Below, one piece after another: positions 1 to 6,745 of a stretch of DNA of 13,612 nt. Position 1 is the first letter of the stretch; every line of letters starts with the position of its first letter. Origin of the DNA: Bacilli bacterium. GTDB lineage: Bacteria; Bacillota_I; Bacilli_A; ML615J-28; CAG-698. The position numbers were made by a program, and so were the translations under genes. The notes beneath the pieces were generated by a model. It saw only the letters and a program-made list of their open reading frames with translations, ran no database searches and was not told where the DNA came from. Location: positions 1 to 13,612 of the forward strand of contig JAEDHQ010000046.1 in the NCBI GenBank assembly GCA_016296945.1, given 5' to 3'.

Positions 1-27
1 TTTTTACCTTCTTATTTATAATTTTTG

Positions 28-56
28 TTGTTTAATAATATATATTATGATATAAT
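28..56 (+). promoter_or_regulatory. sigma-A type promoter for the dehydratase gene
   Basis: A -35 box TTGTTT (28-33) is followed, after a 17-nt spacer, by a perfect TATAAT (51-56). The spacer ends in TATGA, so this is an extended -10 of the TRTGN type. The start of transcription would fall near 63, leaving a short leader before the ATG at 90. The first bases of the window (a T run) may be the tail of an upstream terminator, but that cannot be judged from here. Confidence 0.7.
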
Positions 57-89
57 TAATTAGTAATTATAAACGTTGTGAGGATAAAA

Positions 90-1964
90 ATGAAAAATAA
101 TCAAGTATATGTAAAGAAAATAATATTATTTTTATTTGATATGATTGTGGCTTTCTTTGCAAGTTATGCGGCAATACTGATAGTAGAATTTACATCACAT
201 GAATCTTTATTAGATAATGTTTTAATTTATTCGTTAGTAATGGTTGGGGTTACTTTTATAGTCTTTTATTTCATGAAACTTTATGCAAGTTTATGGGATT
301 ATGCCGGTATTGAAGAGTTTGTAAAATTGACAGTTGCGATTGTTTTAATTTTCTTATTGAATTTAGGTTTTTCTTTTCTTTCTGGTTTGATAGCTGGAGA
401 AAGATTTGTGCCAGTTCGTTGGTGTATAGTGTTTTCGATGTTGCAATTATTTTTTACTTTAGTTGGTCGTGTAATTTTACGTTTTATTCGTTATTATAAA
501 AAAGGTAATAAAATCTTAGGAATTAATCAAAATAAAATCAGTGATAAAATTCGTGTAATGATTGTTGGTGCTGGTGAAGCAGGTGCAACATTAATTCGTG
601 AAATCAGAAATAATACTACTTTAGGAATGTATCCAGTTTGTTTAATTGATGATGATAGTTCAAAACTTCATCAATTTATGGAAGGCGTTAAAGTTGTTGG
701 TAATAGAGATGATATTCCTCGAATAGTTAGCGCTTATAATATTGATAGAATTATCATTGCTATTCCTTCATTAACTGCTAAGCAATTATCAAATATTATT
801 TTAATTTGTAAAGATACTCGATGCAAGATTCAAACAATTCCTGGCATTTATCAAATGGTTAGTGATACAAATATGTTAAGTAATGTACGTGATGTTTCTG
901 TCAATGAACTATTAGGCAGAGAACCAGTAAGTGTTAATCTCGAAGAGATAAATGGATACTTAAAAGATAAAGTAGTATTAGTAACAGGAGGCGGCGGTTC
1001 AATTGGCTCTGAATTGTGTCGTCAAATTGCGAAAAGTAGTCCTAAACAATTAATTATTTTAGATATTTATGAAAATAACGCATACGATATTGAACAGGAA
1101 TTAAAACGTGATTATAAAGATACATTGAATCTTTTAGTTTTGATTGCTTCTGTTCGGGATAAGAAAAAAATTGACGATGTTTTTGATAAATATCGTCCAG
1201 AAATTGTTTTCCATGCAGCTGCTCATAAACACGTACCATTAATGGAAACTAGTCCTAATGAAGCTGTAAAAAATAATGTTTTTGGAACTTATAATGTGGC
1301 AAGAGCAGCAGATAAATTTGGGGCCAAACGCTTCATTATGATTTCTACAGATAAAGCAGTTAATCCTACAAATATTATGGGTGCTACAAAACGAATTTGT
1401 GAAATGATTGTGCAAACAATAAATAAAAAGTCAAAAACAGAATTTGTGGCAACAAGATTTGGTAATGTCTTAGGATCTAATGGCTCAGTAATTCCATTAT
1501 TTAAAAAACAAATTGAAAATGGCGGCCCTGTTACTGTAACTCATAAAGACATCGTACGTTATTTTATGACTATTCCAGAAGCAGTTAGTTTAGTCTTACA
1601 AGCCGGAAGTTATGCAAAAGGTGGCGAAATCTTTGTTTTAGATATGGGTGATCCTGTAAGAATTTATGATTTAGCAGTCAACTTAATAAAATTAAGTGGT
1701 TATACTCCTAATGTAGATATTAAGATTAAGATTATTGGTTTAAGACCTGGTGAAAAGCTTTATGAAGAGATACTAATGGATGAAGAAGGACTTCAGGATA
1801 CACCTAACAAACTAATTCATATTGGTAAGCCAATTGATTTAGATGAAGATGCTTTATTTACAAAATTAGATGAACTATATAAAGCGGCATATGATGAAAC
1901 TGAAGATATGAAGTCCAAAGTTGAAGAATTAGTACCTACATATCATAAAGATTCATCTTGTTAA
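90..1964 (+). CDS. pglF: membrane-anchored UDP-GlcNAc 4,6-dehydratase (PglF/CapD/EpsC type)
   Basis: This is a full-length (624 aa) nucleotide-sugar 4,6-dehydratase of the polysaccharide-biosynthesis family. It is expected to convert UDP-GlcNAc to the UDP-4-keto-6-deoxy sugar at the inner membrane face, the first step towards bacillosamine- or QuiNAc-type sugars. About four hydrophobic segments fill residues 5-130. A first Rossmann-like domain has VGAGEAG (159-165). The catalytic short-chain dehydrogenase domain starts with the NAD motif TGGGGSIG (299-306), and carries STDKAVNPTN followed by MGATK, giving T420, D421, K422 and M430-x3-K434, as in PglF, which has Met in place of the usual Tyr. 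RFGNVLGS and GLRPGEKLYEE near the C-terminus are also typical. An in-frame GTG at 78 would add four residues, but GTGAGG at 78-83 is the Shine-Dalgarno for the ATG at 90. It appears monocistronic. An 8-bp hairpin follows the gene (1952-1973) without a T run. The exact sugar product cannot be told from sequence. Confidence 0.9.
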   Translation: MKNNQVYVKKIILFLFDMIVAFFASYAAILIVEFTSHESLLDNVLIYSLVMVGVTFIVFYFMKLYASLWDYAGIEEFVKLTVAIVLIFLLNLGFSFLSGLIAGERFVPVRWCIVFSMLQLFFTLVGRVILRFIRYYKKGNKILGINQNKISDKIRVMIVGAGEAGATLIREIRNNTTLGMYPVCLIDDDSSKLHQFMEGVKVVGNRDDIPRIVSAYNIDRIIIAIPSLTAKQLSNIILICKDTRCKIQTIPGIYQMVSDTNMLSNVRDVSVNELLGREPVSVNLEEINGYLKDKVVLVTGGGGSIGSELCRQIAKSSPKQLIILDIYENNAYDIEQELKRDYKDTLNLLVLIASVRDKKKIDDVFDKYRPEIVFHAAAHKHVPLMETSPNEAVKNNVFGTYNVARAADKFGAKRFIMISTDKAVNPTNIMGATKRICEMIVQTINKKSKTEFVATRFGNVLGSNGSVIPLFKKQIENGGPVTVTHKDIVRYFMTIPEAVSLVLQAGSYAKGGEIFVLDMGDPVRIYDLAVNLIKLSGYTPNVDIKIKIIGLRPGEKLYEEILMDEEGLQDTPNKLIHIGKPIDLDEDALFTKLDELYKAAYDETEDMKSKVEELVPTYHKDSSC

Positions 1965-1993
1965 TAAGATGAAAATAATTTAAAAAATAAAGC

Positions 1994-2042
1994 CTTGTAA
2001 TATGTAATAATTTAATATATAATTATTACAAAATATTACGAG
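1994..2042. repeat. nested inverted repeats over the aminotransferase promoter (candidate operator)
   Basis: An inner perfect 10-bp dyad pairs TGTAATAATT (2003-2012) with AATTATTACA (2021-2030) across an 8-nt centre. An outer dyad pairs CTTGTAATA (1994-2002) with TATTACGAG (2034-2042) at 8 of 9 positions. The unit TGTAATA therefore occurs twice in tandem on the left and its complement twice on the right. The arrangement covers -35, -10, start site and ribosome-binding site. Most of the left arm is upstream of the predicted start, so it reads as a protein-binding operator rather than an RNA hairpin. The binding protein is unknown. Confidence 0.55.
1995..2023 (+). promoter_or_regulatory. promoter of the aminotransferase gene
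   Basis: TTGTAA (1995-2000), a 17-nt spacer and a perfect TATAAT (2018-2023) make a strong sigma-A promoter. Transcription would begin near 2030, and a good ribosome-binding site (ACGAGG, 2038-2043) sits 7 nt before the ATG. It is the only strong promoter in the window without a TGn extension, and it lies inside a set of nested inverted repeats. Confidence 0.7.
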
Positions 2043-2050
2043 GTTTTTAT

Positions 2051-3298
2051 ATGGAATTTTTAGGAAAACATGCAATTGGAAAAGTATTACAAGATGATGC
2101 ACTTAAAGTATCAAGTGAAGCAAAGAATGCCAAGAAAAACGATCCAGCAGTTATTGATGGAACATTAGGAACATTCTATTATGAAGATGGAACATTTTGT
2201 ACTCATAACGTTGTCAAGAAAGTATTTAGTAGTTTGAGTGACCAAGATGTTTATGCATATTCTACATCTGATGGTGGTAAAGATTTTCAAAATGCAGCAT
2301 TCAATCATTTATTTAGAGCATATCGTTCATTTATAGAACAAACAATGGAGATTAAATGTATTGCCACTCCTGGGGGAACTGGGGCTTTAGTAAGTAGTTG
2401 TTATACAACACTTGATACAGAACAAACAATATTAATTCCTGTTCCTTGTTGGGGACCTTATTTTGGAATTGCAAAACATCGTAATTTCAATGTGGAAACA
2501 TTTTTTATGTTTGACGATGATAAATTTAACATTAAAGGGTTTATTGAAAAAGCTAATAAAATAATTGATAAGCAACATAAATTAGTATTTATTTTAAATG
2601 ATCCTTGTAATAATCCTACAGGCTATACTATGAGTGACGATGAAATGCTTGAAGTGATTAATTATTTAAATAATACTAATGTTCCTTGTGTTTTAATATA
2701 TGATTGTGCATATATGGATATGGCAGCAGAAGGAATTAAAAAGACACGAGAAAAATTGAAACACTTTACAAAAGCAAACGAAAATGTAATTATTTCTTTA
2801 TGTCTAAGTTATTCAAAAACATATTTTATTTATGGTCAAAGATTAGGTGCGCAAATAATTATTGGTAAAGATAAAAAAGCAGTAAATGAAATGTATGATG
2901 CTGGATGCTATCTAGCCCGTAATACATGGAGTAACTGTAACCATGGAATGATTTCTTTGGTTACTACTGTTGATAAAGATATCAATTTACGTTTAGAATT
3001 AGACGAGGAATTATCAGTTGTTTGGGATTCATTAAAAAATAGAAGTAAGATTTTCTTAAGTGAAGCACAAGAAGTTGGATTATATATTTATCCATATTCA
3101 GGAGGATTCTTTATTTCGGTTCCTTGTAAAAACAATGTGTTAATTTGTGAAATGCTTAAACAAGATTATAAAGTATATTTATTACCAGTTAGTGGTGTTG
3201 TTAGAGTAGCAATTTGCTCATTAAGTCAAAAAGATTGTGTAGGATTAGCTAGAAAAATAAAAGACACAATTGATCGTTATGATAATTTTAAAGCATAA
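2051..3298 (+). CDS. class I PLP-dependent aminotransferase (aspartate/aromatic type)
   Basis: This cytosolic fold-type I aminotransferase (415 aa) probably exchanges amino groups between aspartate or an aromatic amino acid and a 2-oxo acid. Landmark residues are all visible: NDPCNNPTGY with N188, P189 and G191; YDCAY with D218 (pyridine nitrogen) and Y221; SYSKTYFIYGQR with the Schiff-base lysine K256 and phosphate-binding R264; and R385 in VVRVAICSL, at the place of the substrate-carboxylate arginine. R290 in ARNTWSN seems to match the side-chain-binding arginine of the AspC/TyrB group, though without an alignment this is tentative. The length fits the family. It has its own promoter and terminator, so its position next to the dehydratase does not imply a sugar pathway: sugar aminotransferases of bacillosamine type belong to the different DegT/DnrJ/EryC1 group. 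Substrate specificity is unresolved. Confidence 0.85.
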   Translation: MEFLGKHAIGKVLQDDALKVSSEAKNAKKNDPAVIDGTLGTFYYEDGTFCTHNVVKKVFSSLSDQDVYAYSTSDGGKDFQNAAFNHLFRAYRSFIEQTMEIKCIATPGGTGALVSSCYTTLDTEQTILIPVPCWGPYFGIAKHRNFNVETFFMFDDDKFNIKGFIEKANKIIDKQHKLVFILNDPCNNPTGYTMSDDEMLEVINYLNNTNVPCVLIYDCAYMDMAAEGIKKTREKLKHFTKANENVIISLCLSYSKTYFIYGQRLGAQIIIGKDKKAVNEMYDAGCYLARNTWSNCNHGMISLVTTVDKDINLRLELDEELSVVWDSLKNRSKIFLSEAQEVGLYIYPYSGGFFISVPCKNNVLICEMLKQDYKVYLLPVSGVVRVAICSLSQKDCVGLARKIKDTIDRYDNFKA

Positions 3299-3314
3299 AT
3301 TCTTATATTAAATT

Positions 3315-3343
3315 AAAGTCATAGTATTAACTATGGCTTTTTT
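3315..3343 (+). terminator. intrinsic terminator after the aminotransferase gene
   Basis: An 11-bp stem pairs AAAGTCATAGT (3315-3325) with ACTATGGCTTT (3330-3340), with one G-U wobble, around the loop ATTA. It runs into six T (3338-3343). It begins 16 nt after the stop codon. Confidence 0.85.
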
Positions 3344-3353
3344 AAAATGGCTA

Positions 3354-3367
3354 TGGTATAATATAAT
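3354..3367 (+). promoter_or_regulatory. extended -10 promoter of the Wzy-like gene, with dyad
   Basis: TGGTATAAT (3354-3362) is a perfect extended -10, overlapped by a second TATAAT at 3362-3367. No good -35 box exists at 17 nt, which extended -10 promoters tolerate. A dyad pairs ATAATGGT (3363-3370) with ACCATTAT (3385-3392). It lies at the predicted start site and could be an operator or a leader hairpin. Confidence 0.55.
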
Positions 3368-3406
3368 GGTAAATAAAAAATTTAACCATTATGTAGAGAG
3401 AAATAT

Positions 3407-4789
3407 ATGATTAGACTAAGAAAATTTTTAGATAGTTATTTTTATATTCCAGTTGTATTTATAGTATCATTTGTCTTCTGGTATATAGCTTATTCACATC
3501 GATTAGATGATAATGCTTTAGTTTTTATGAATAAAGTAGAAAATATTGCTTTAGTTACTTTTGGTGTTGTTGCTGCTTTACTATTAGTGCTTTTCAAAAA
3601 TACCTTTTATTTTATTCCTTGGATAATATTTGTCCCTTTTATTTTTGCAAGGCCATTTGATGTCTTAACTATTCCAGTATTTATTTATGTTGGATTAGGA
3701 ATAATGGTTCTAGGGTTGGTATTAAATATAATTATATATAAACCAAAGCTTAAAATAGGAAAATTTTTCTGGGGATTTTTAATTTTATGTATTGCTTTCG
3801 TTCTCGGAGGAATTAACGTACCAACTGAAAACTTTGTCTTTCAGTTATTCCTAACATTACTATGTGTTTGTGCATTTTTATTATTATATTGTATGATTGC
3901 TTCTTCATCGCAAGTTGATTTTAAAGTAATTGCTAGATTATTTACATATTTAGGGATATTTTTGATATGTCAATTAGCAGTCTATTTTTTTTCTCAAGAA
4001 GACATTTTAGCTGGTTTTTTATCTAAGAATTCAAATGTTGGATGGGGAGTAAGCAATAATGTTGCTTTAATGTTACTTTTTACATTTCCTTTTACTTTTT
4101 ATCTTGCTATGCAAGCAAAGAATGCAAAGACTATTATTTATAGTATTTTGGCTTTTGTACAAATGTTTGGAATTGTTGTAACATATTCTCGAGGTTCTAT
4201 TTTTTCGTTATTAATTGGATTAATAGTCTTTCTTCCATTCGTTATTGTAAAAGCAAAAGATAAGATTAGTTTATGCGGAATATTAATTGTAATACTAATC
4301 GTATTGGTAATTGGAATATTCAAGTTTAAAACAAGCATGCCAGAAGAGTTTAAACAAATCCATGATATTCTCTTAAAAATTAATTTAGATAATCTAAATG
4401 GTAGAACACCTATTTATGAAGAATGTTTGAAAGTTTTGAAAGAAAACATGATCTTTGGTCAAGGCATTTTATCTTCATATAAAGATAATGGTTCTGGTGA
4501 ACTTGTTTATGAATGGGGACATAGTACAATATTGCAAACTGTTCGCACAATGGGTTTATTTGGTTGTTTTGCAATGCTAGTTCATTTATTCCAAAAATAT
4601 TTTGTATTACTAAAAAAACCAAATGTTTGGAAAATTACAGTCGTAGCTAGTTTTGCAATCTCTGGTTTTTATGGTTTATTTGATGTTAGTTATTATTTTG
4701 TAAACTATATGATTCCTTTAGTGTTAGGAATGGCAATGTTAGAATACGAATTTGAAAAAATGAATGAAGTGGATTATGAAGTTCTTTAG
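3407..4789 (+). CDS. O-antigen ligase/polymerase-like membrane protein (Wzy_C family)
   Basis: This 460-aa protein is almost entirely hydrophobic, with roughly ten to twelve membrane segments, and is expected to act at the outer face of the membrane. The second half has the Wzy_C layout: YSRGSIFSLLIG in a membrane helix, then a large external loop with NGRTPIYEECLKVL (R333), GQG, and WGHSTILQTVRTMG (H372), followed by helices. The loop Arg and His match the residues known to matter in WaaL/Wzy-type glycan transferases. In a single-membrane bacterium this family polymerises repeat units or moves a lipid-linked glycan to an acceptor; sequence does not tell which. The start is preceded only by a weak AGAGAG site. 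The gene overlaps the next one by 26 bp, so the two are probably co-translated. No glycosyltransferase genes are adjacent, which is unusual for Wzy. Confidence 0.75.
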   Translation: MIRLRKFLDSYFYIPVVFIVSFVFWYIAYSHRLDDNALVFMNKVENIALVTFGVVAALLLVLFKNTFYFIPWIIFVPFIFARPFDVLTIPVFIYVGLGIMVLGLVLNIIIYKPKLKIGKFFWGFLILCIAFVLGGINVPTENFVFQLFLTLLCVCAFLLLYCMIASSSQVDFKVIARLFTYLGIFLICQLAVYFFSQEDILAGFLSKNSNVGWGVSNNVALMLLFTFPFTFYLAMQAKNAKTIIYSILAFVQMFGIVVTYSRGSIFSLLIGLIVFLPFVIVKAKDKISLCGILIVILIVLVIGIFKFKTSMPEEFKQIHDILLKINLDNLNGRTPIYEECLKVLKENMIFGQGILSSYKDNGSGELVYEWGHSTILQTVRTMGLFGCFAMLVHLFQKYFVLLKKPNVWKITVVASFAISGFYGLFDVSYYFVNYMIPLVLGMAMLEYEFEKMNEVDYEVL

Positions 4790-5525
4790 TGAGTCAGGAT
4801 ATGGTCCTATTAGGGGAATGTTTTCAATAGACCATTTAATATTTTCATTAACAGGAATTATAGCTATTTTTATGTTAGTTTTTTTAACACATAAAAAAAA
4901 CAAAGAGCAAATAGACAAGTATATCAAATATATATTTATTATTGTTGTTGTACTTGAGATCTTAAAAATAATTTGGAACTTTGTTTATCGTACTAACATT
5001 GAATTAAATAATTGGGTTCCACTATATTTTTGTAGTTTATTTATTTACGCTAGCGGGATGTATAGTTACGGGGAAGGAATAATTAAAAAAATTGGCTTTT
5101 TGTGGATGACATACGGGCAAATCATTGGGGGACTAGTCTTTATACTCTTTCCTTCTTCATCAGTTGGAATCCAACCATTGTTTCATGTTTTGACATTTCA
5201 CAGTTGGATTTATCATGTTTTAACAGCTTATGTAGGAATAATATTAATATTCAAGAATTTAGATTCGTTTAAATCTCATGATATAAAACTATATACAATT
5301 ACAATATTAAGCGTTGAATTATTTGTTTATATTTTTAATGTCATTTTTGATTCAAACCTGATGTTTATAAATAGTCCGGGAGTGGTTGAACCATTAAATT
5401 ATGTACAAAATATTTTTGGTTCGTTTTATCCTTTAATAATTGGGATATCACAATGCATTGGATCATTTTTGATTTCTTTTGGAATTATTAAATTTTTTAA
5501 AAAAATACAAAGCGTAAAGATTTAA
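4764..5525 (+). CDS. YwaF/TMEM164-family integral membrane protein (TIGR02206-like)
   Basis: This protein (253 aa) has about seven hydrophobic segments. Family signs are an N-terminal FSIDHLIF helix, WVPLYFCS (84-91, C90) matching the usual PLHxC box but with Tyr for His, GQIIGGLVFILFP (118-130), and FHSWIYH with H146 and H151. Bacterial members have no settled function. The human homologue TMEM164 has been described as a membrane acyltransferase in which a conserved cysteine is important, so C90 and the histidines are candidate active-site residues; extending that to this protein is inference. The frame starts inside the end of the Wzy-like gene. M5 (4776) is an alternative start, and neither has a good ribosome-binding site, pointing to translational coupling. 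The stop codon lies within the stem of the following terminator. Confidence 0.7.
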   Translation: MKWIMKFFSESGYGPIRGMFSIDHLIFSLTGIIAIFMLVFLTHKKNKEQIDKYIKYIFIIVVVLEILKIIWNFVYRTNIELNNWVPLYFCSLFIYASGMYSYGEGIIKKIGFLWMTYGQIIGGLVFILFPSSSVGIQPLFHVLTFHSWIYHVLTAYVGIILIFKNLDSFKSHDIKLYTITILSVELFVYIFNVIFDSNLMFINSPGVVEPLNYVQNIFGSFYPLIIGISQCIGSFLISFGIIKFFKKIQSVKI

Positions 5526-5546
5526 GGTTTCCTTAAGTCTTTTTTT
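5516..5546 (+). terminator. intrinsic terminator overlapping the YwaF-like stop codon
   Basis: A 12-bp stem pairs AAAGATTTAAGG (5516-5527) with CCTTAAGTCTTT (5531-5542), with one G-U wobble, around a TTT loop, and continues as a T run to 5546. The stop codon TAA (5523-5525) is part of the stem. Confidence 0.85.
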
Positions 5547-5685
5547 ATAGCATACATTAATAAGTATTAGGAAATAATTGCTAGATAAATATCTATAAAA
5601 ATGATTAGTTATGCTGCTTTTATTAATCTTTTTTTGTATTATTTAGTTGATTAATCATAAAATATATTAGAGGTGTTTATGGATT

Positions 5686-5844
5686 ATGAAAACATATGAG
5701 AAATGTGTGATTTGTGGGAAAAACACAAGTGTAGATAAAAATAAAATAATTAGTGAAAGAAAACATTATATCATTGGGTGTGGGCAATTATGTGATGAAT
5801 GTTATAAAAAAGTAGAGAATAACATAGATTATAACGACCAATAA
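5686..5844 (+). CDS. 52-aa zinc-ribbon-like small protein
   Basis: The frame reads MKTYEKCVICGKNTSV to ...NIDYNDQ and stops at 5842-5844. It holds five cysteines: C7-x2-C10 near the start, C32, and C36-x2-C39, enough for one Zn-binding knuckle pair. The layout CVIC then about 25 residues then CDEC recalls Gin (the sigma-G inhibitor CsfB) and other short zinc-ribbon proteins, but the match is architectural only and no function is claimed. AGAGGTG (5669-5675) precedes it, but is better spaced for an out-of-frame ATG at 5679 that opens a six-codon frame ending at 5699. A weak candidate promoter, TTGTAT-18-TAAAAT (5634-5663), would give almost no leader. It sits between a terminator and the uppP promoter, so it is probably its own unit. 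The conserved-looking cysteine spacing is the main reason to call it real. Confidence 0.6.
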   Translation: MKTYEKCVICGKNTSVDKNKIISERKHYIIGCGQLCDECYKKVENNIDYNDQ

Positions 5845-5866
5845 CCTTTAATTTTTATCAATAAAC

Positions 5867-5895
5867 TTGAAATGATTAGCAAAATATGGTAAAAT
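5867..5895 (+). promoter_or_regulatory. promoter of the uppP operon
   Basis: TTGAAA (5867-5872), a 17-nt spacer ending TATGG, and TAAAAT (5890-5895) form an extended -10 promoter. Transcription would begin near 5902, so an ATG at 5886 lies upstream of the message and cannot be the start of uppP from this promoter. Confidence 0.75.
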
Positions 5896-5927
5896 ATAGT
5901 GAAATAGTGATAGTCAAGAGGTATTGT

Positions 5928-6740
5928 ATGTTAGAAATATTGAAATATATTTTGTTAGGCTTAGTACAAGGACTAGCTGAAGTTCTTCCTATATCATCTA
6001 GTGCTCACCTAATTATCGCTCAAGAAATATTAGGTATAAGTGAAGAAGGATTAACTTTTGAAATATTTTTACATCTAGCTAGTTTAATGGCTATTCTTGT
6101 TTTTTTATGGAAAAAGTTTTGGAAACTACTTAAGGGATTCTTTTTATACTTATTTAAGAAACAAGAAGAGAATAAAAGAGAATTTATGTATTGTTGGTAT
6201 ATAGTTATTTCAACAATCCCAACAGTTATTTTTACATTAATCCTTAAAGATTTAGTTGATCTTGCCAGTTCAACTTTATGGGTTGTAGGGTTGTTATTAA
6301 TTATAAATGCGATTATGTTATTCTTCCTTACAAGAATTCAAGGAACAAGAAAGGAAGAAGATTTGAATTGGAAAGATGCTTTAGTTATTGGCTGTTTCCA
6401 ATGTGCTGGAATTTTTCCTGGTATTAGTAGAAGTGGTTCTTGTATATCTGGTGCTTTTGCTCGTAAAATTGATAAAGAAACTGCTGCTGATTATGCATTT
6501 ATAATGTTTATTCCTGCTGTAGTAGGAGCTACGGTGTTAGAATTAACTCATATTAGTGAGATGACTATTGTAAGTAGTCAAATACCACTTTATTTAATAA
6601 GTTTTATTATTGCTGGTCTTGCTACTTATTTTGCTTTTAAATTATTACTTACAGTTATCCGCAAAGGAAAACTTAGCTATTTCAGTATTTATTGTGCATT
6701 AGTTGGAACTGCAACAATAATTTATAGCTTTGTAAAATAA
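5928..6740 (+). CDS. uppP: undecaprenyl-diphosphatase UppP (BacA)
   Basis: UppP removes one phosphate from undecaprenyl diphosphate at the outer face of the membrane, giving the monophosphate carrier used for peptidoglycan and other wall polymers; extra copies give bacitracin resistance. The protein is 270 aa, normal for the family, and almost all membrane helices. Both signature repeats are present: QGLAEVLPISSSAHL (14-28, with E18, S23-S25 and H27) and PGISRSGS (164-171, with R168). The first acidic residue of the usual ExxxE is Q14 here. The ATG at 5928 is chosen because AAGAGGT (5916-5922) lies just before it and the predicted transcript starts after the ATG at 5886. It leads an operon with the DUF368, VanZ-like and NahK genes; the next start is 5 nt after its stop. 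Confidence 0.93.
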   Translation: MLEILKYILLGLVQGLAEVLPISSSAHLIIAQEILGISEEGLTFEIFLHLASLMAILVFLWKKFWKLLKGFFLYLFKKQEENKREFMYCWYIVISTIPTVIFTLILKDLVDLASSTLWVVGLLLIINAIMLFFLTRIQGTRKEEDLNWKDALVIGCFQCAGIFPGISRSGSCISGAFARKIDKETAADYAFIMFIPAVVGATVLELTHISEMTIVSSQIPLYLISFIIAGLATYFAFKLLLTVIRKGKLSYFSIYCALVGTATIIYSFVK

Positions 6741-6745
6741 ATAAA

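Noticed and set aside
1054..1239. Minus-strand open frame of 61 codons inside the dehydratase gene
   Set aside because: It lies wholly opposite a strongly conserved catalytic domain, shows no family signature and has no promoter or ribosome-binding site. The other minus-strand frames at 4138-4927 and 8272-8454, and the plus frames at 9029-9238 and 13111-13365, were dropped for the same reason.
1952..1973. Hairpin TTCATCTT/AAGATGAA at the end of the dehydratase gene as a terminator
   Set aside because: The 8-bp stem is AT-rich and is followed by A-rich sequence rather than a T run.
2051..3298. Aminotransferase as the bacillosamine-type partner of the neighbouring dehydratase
   Set aside because: Its motifs are those of the class I aspartate/aromatic group, while 4-keto-sugar aminotransferases belong to the DegT/DnrJ/EryC1 group. 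It also has its own promoter and terminator.
5601..5654. 17-codon hydrophobic open frame between the terminator and the zinc-ribbon gene
   Set aside because: It has no Shine-Dalgarno site or promoter, and such frames are expected by chance in AT-rich DNA.
5648..5657. Palindrome TGATTAATCA upstream of the zinc-ribbon gene as an operator
   Set aside because: Ten symmetric AT-rich bases occur readily by chance here, and the promoter it would lie in is itself doubtful.
5886..5927. Fourteen-codon N-terminal extension of uppP from the ATG at 5886
   Set aside because: That ATG lies in the extended -10 box of the promoter, and the start at 5928 has its own AAGAGGT site and gives the usual UppP N-terminus.
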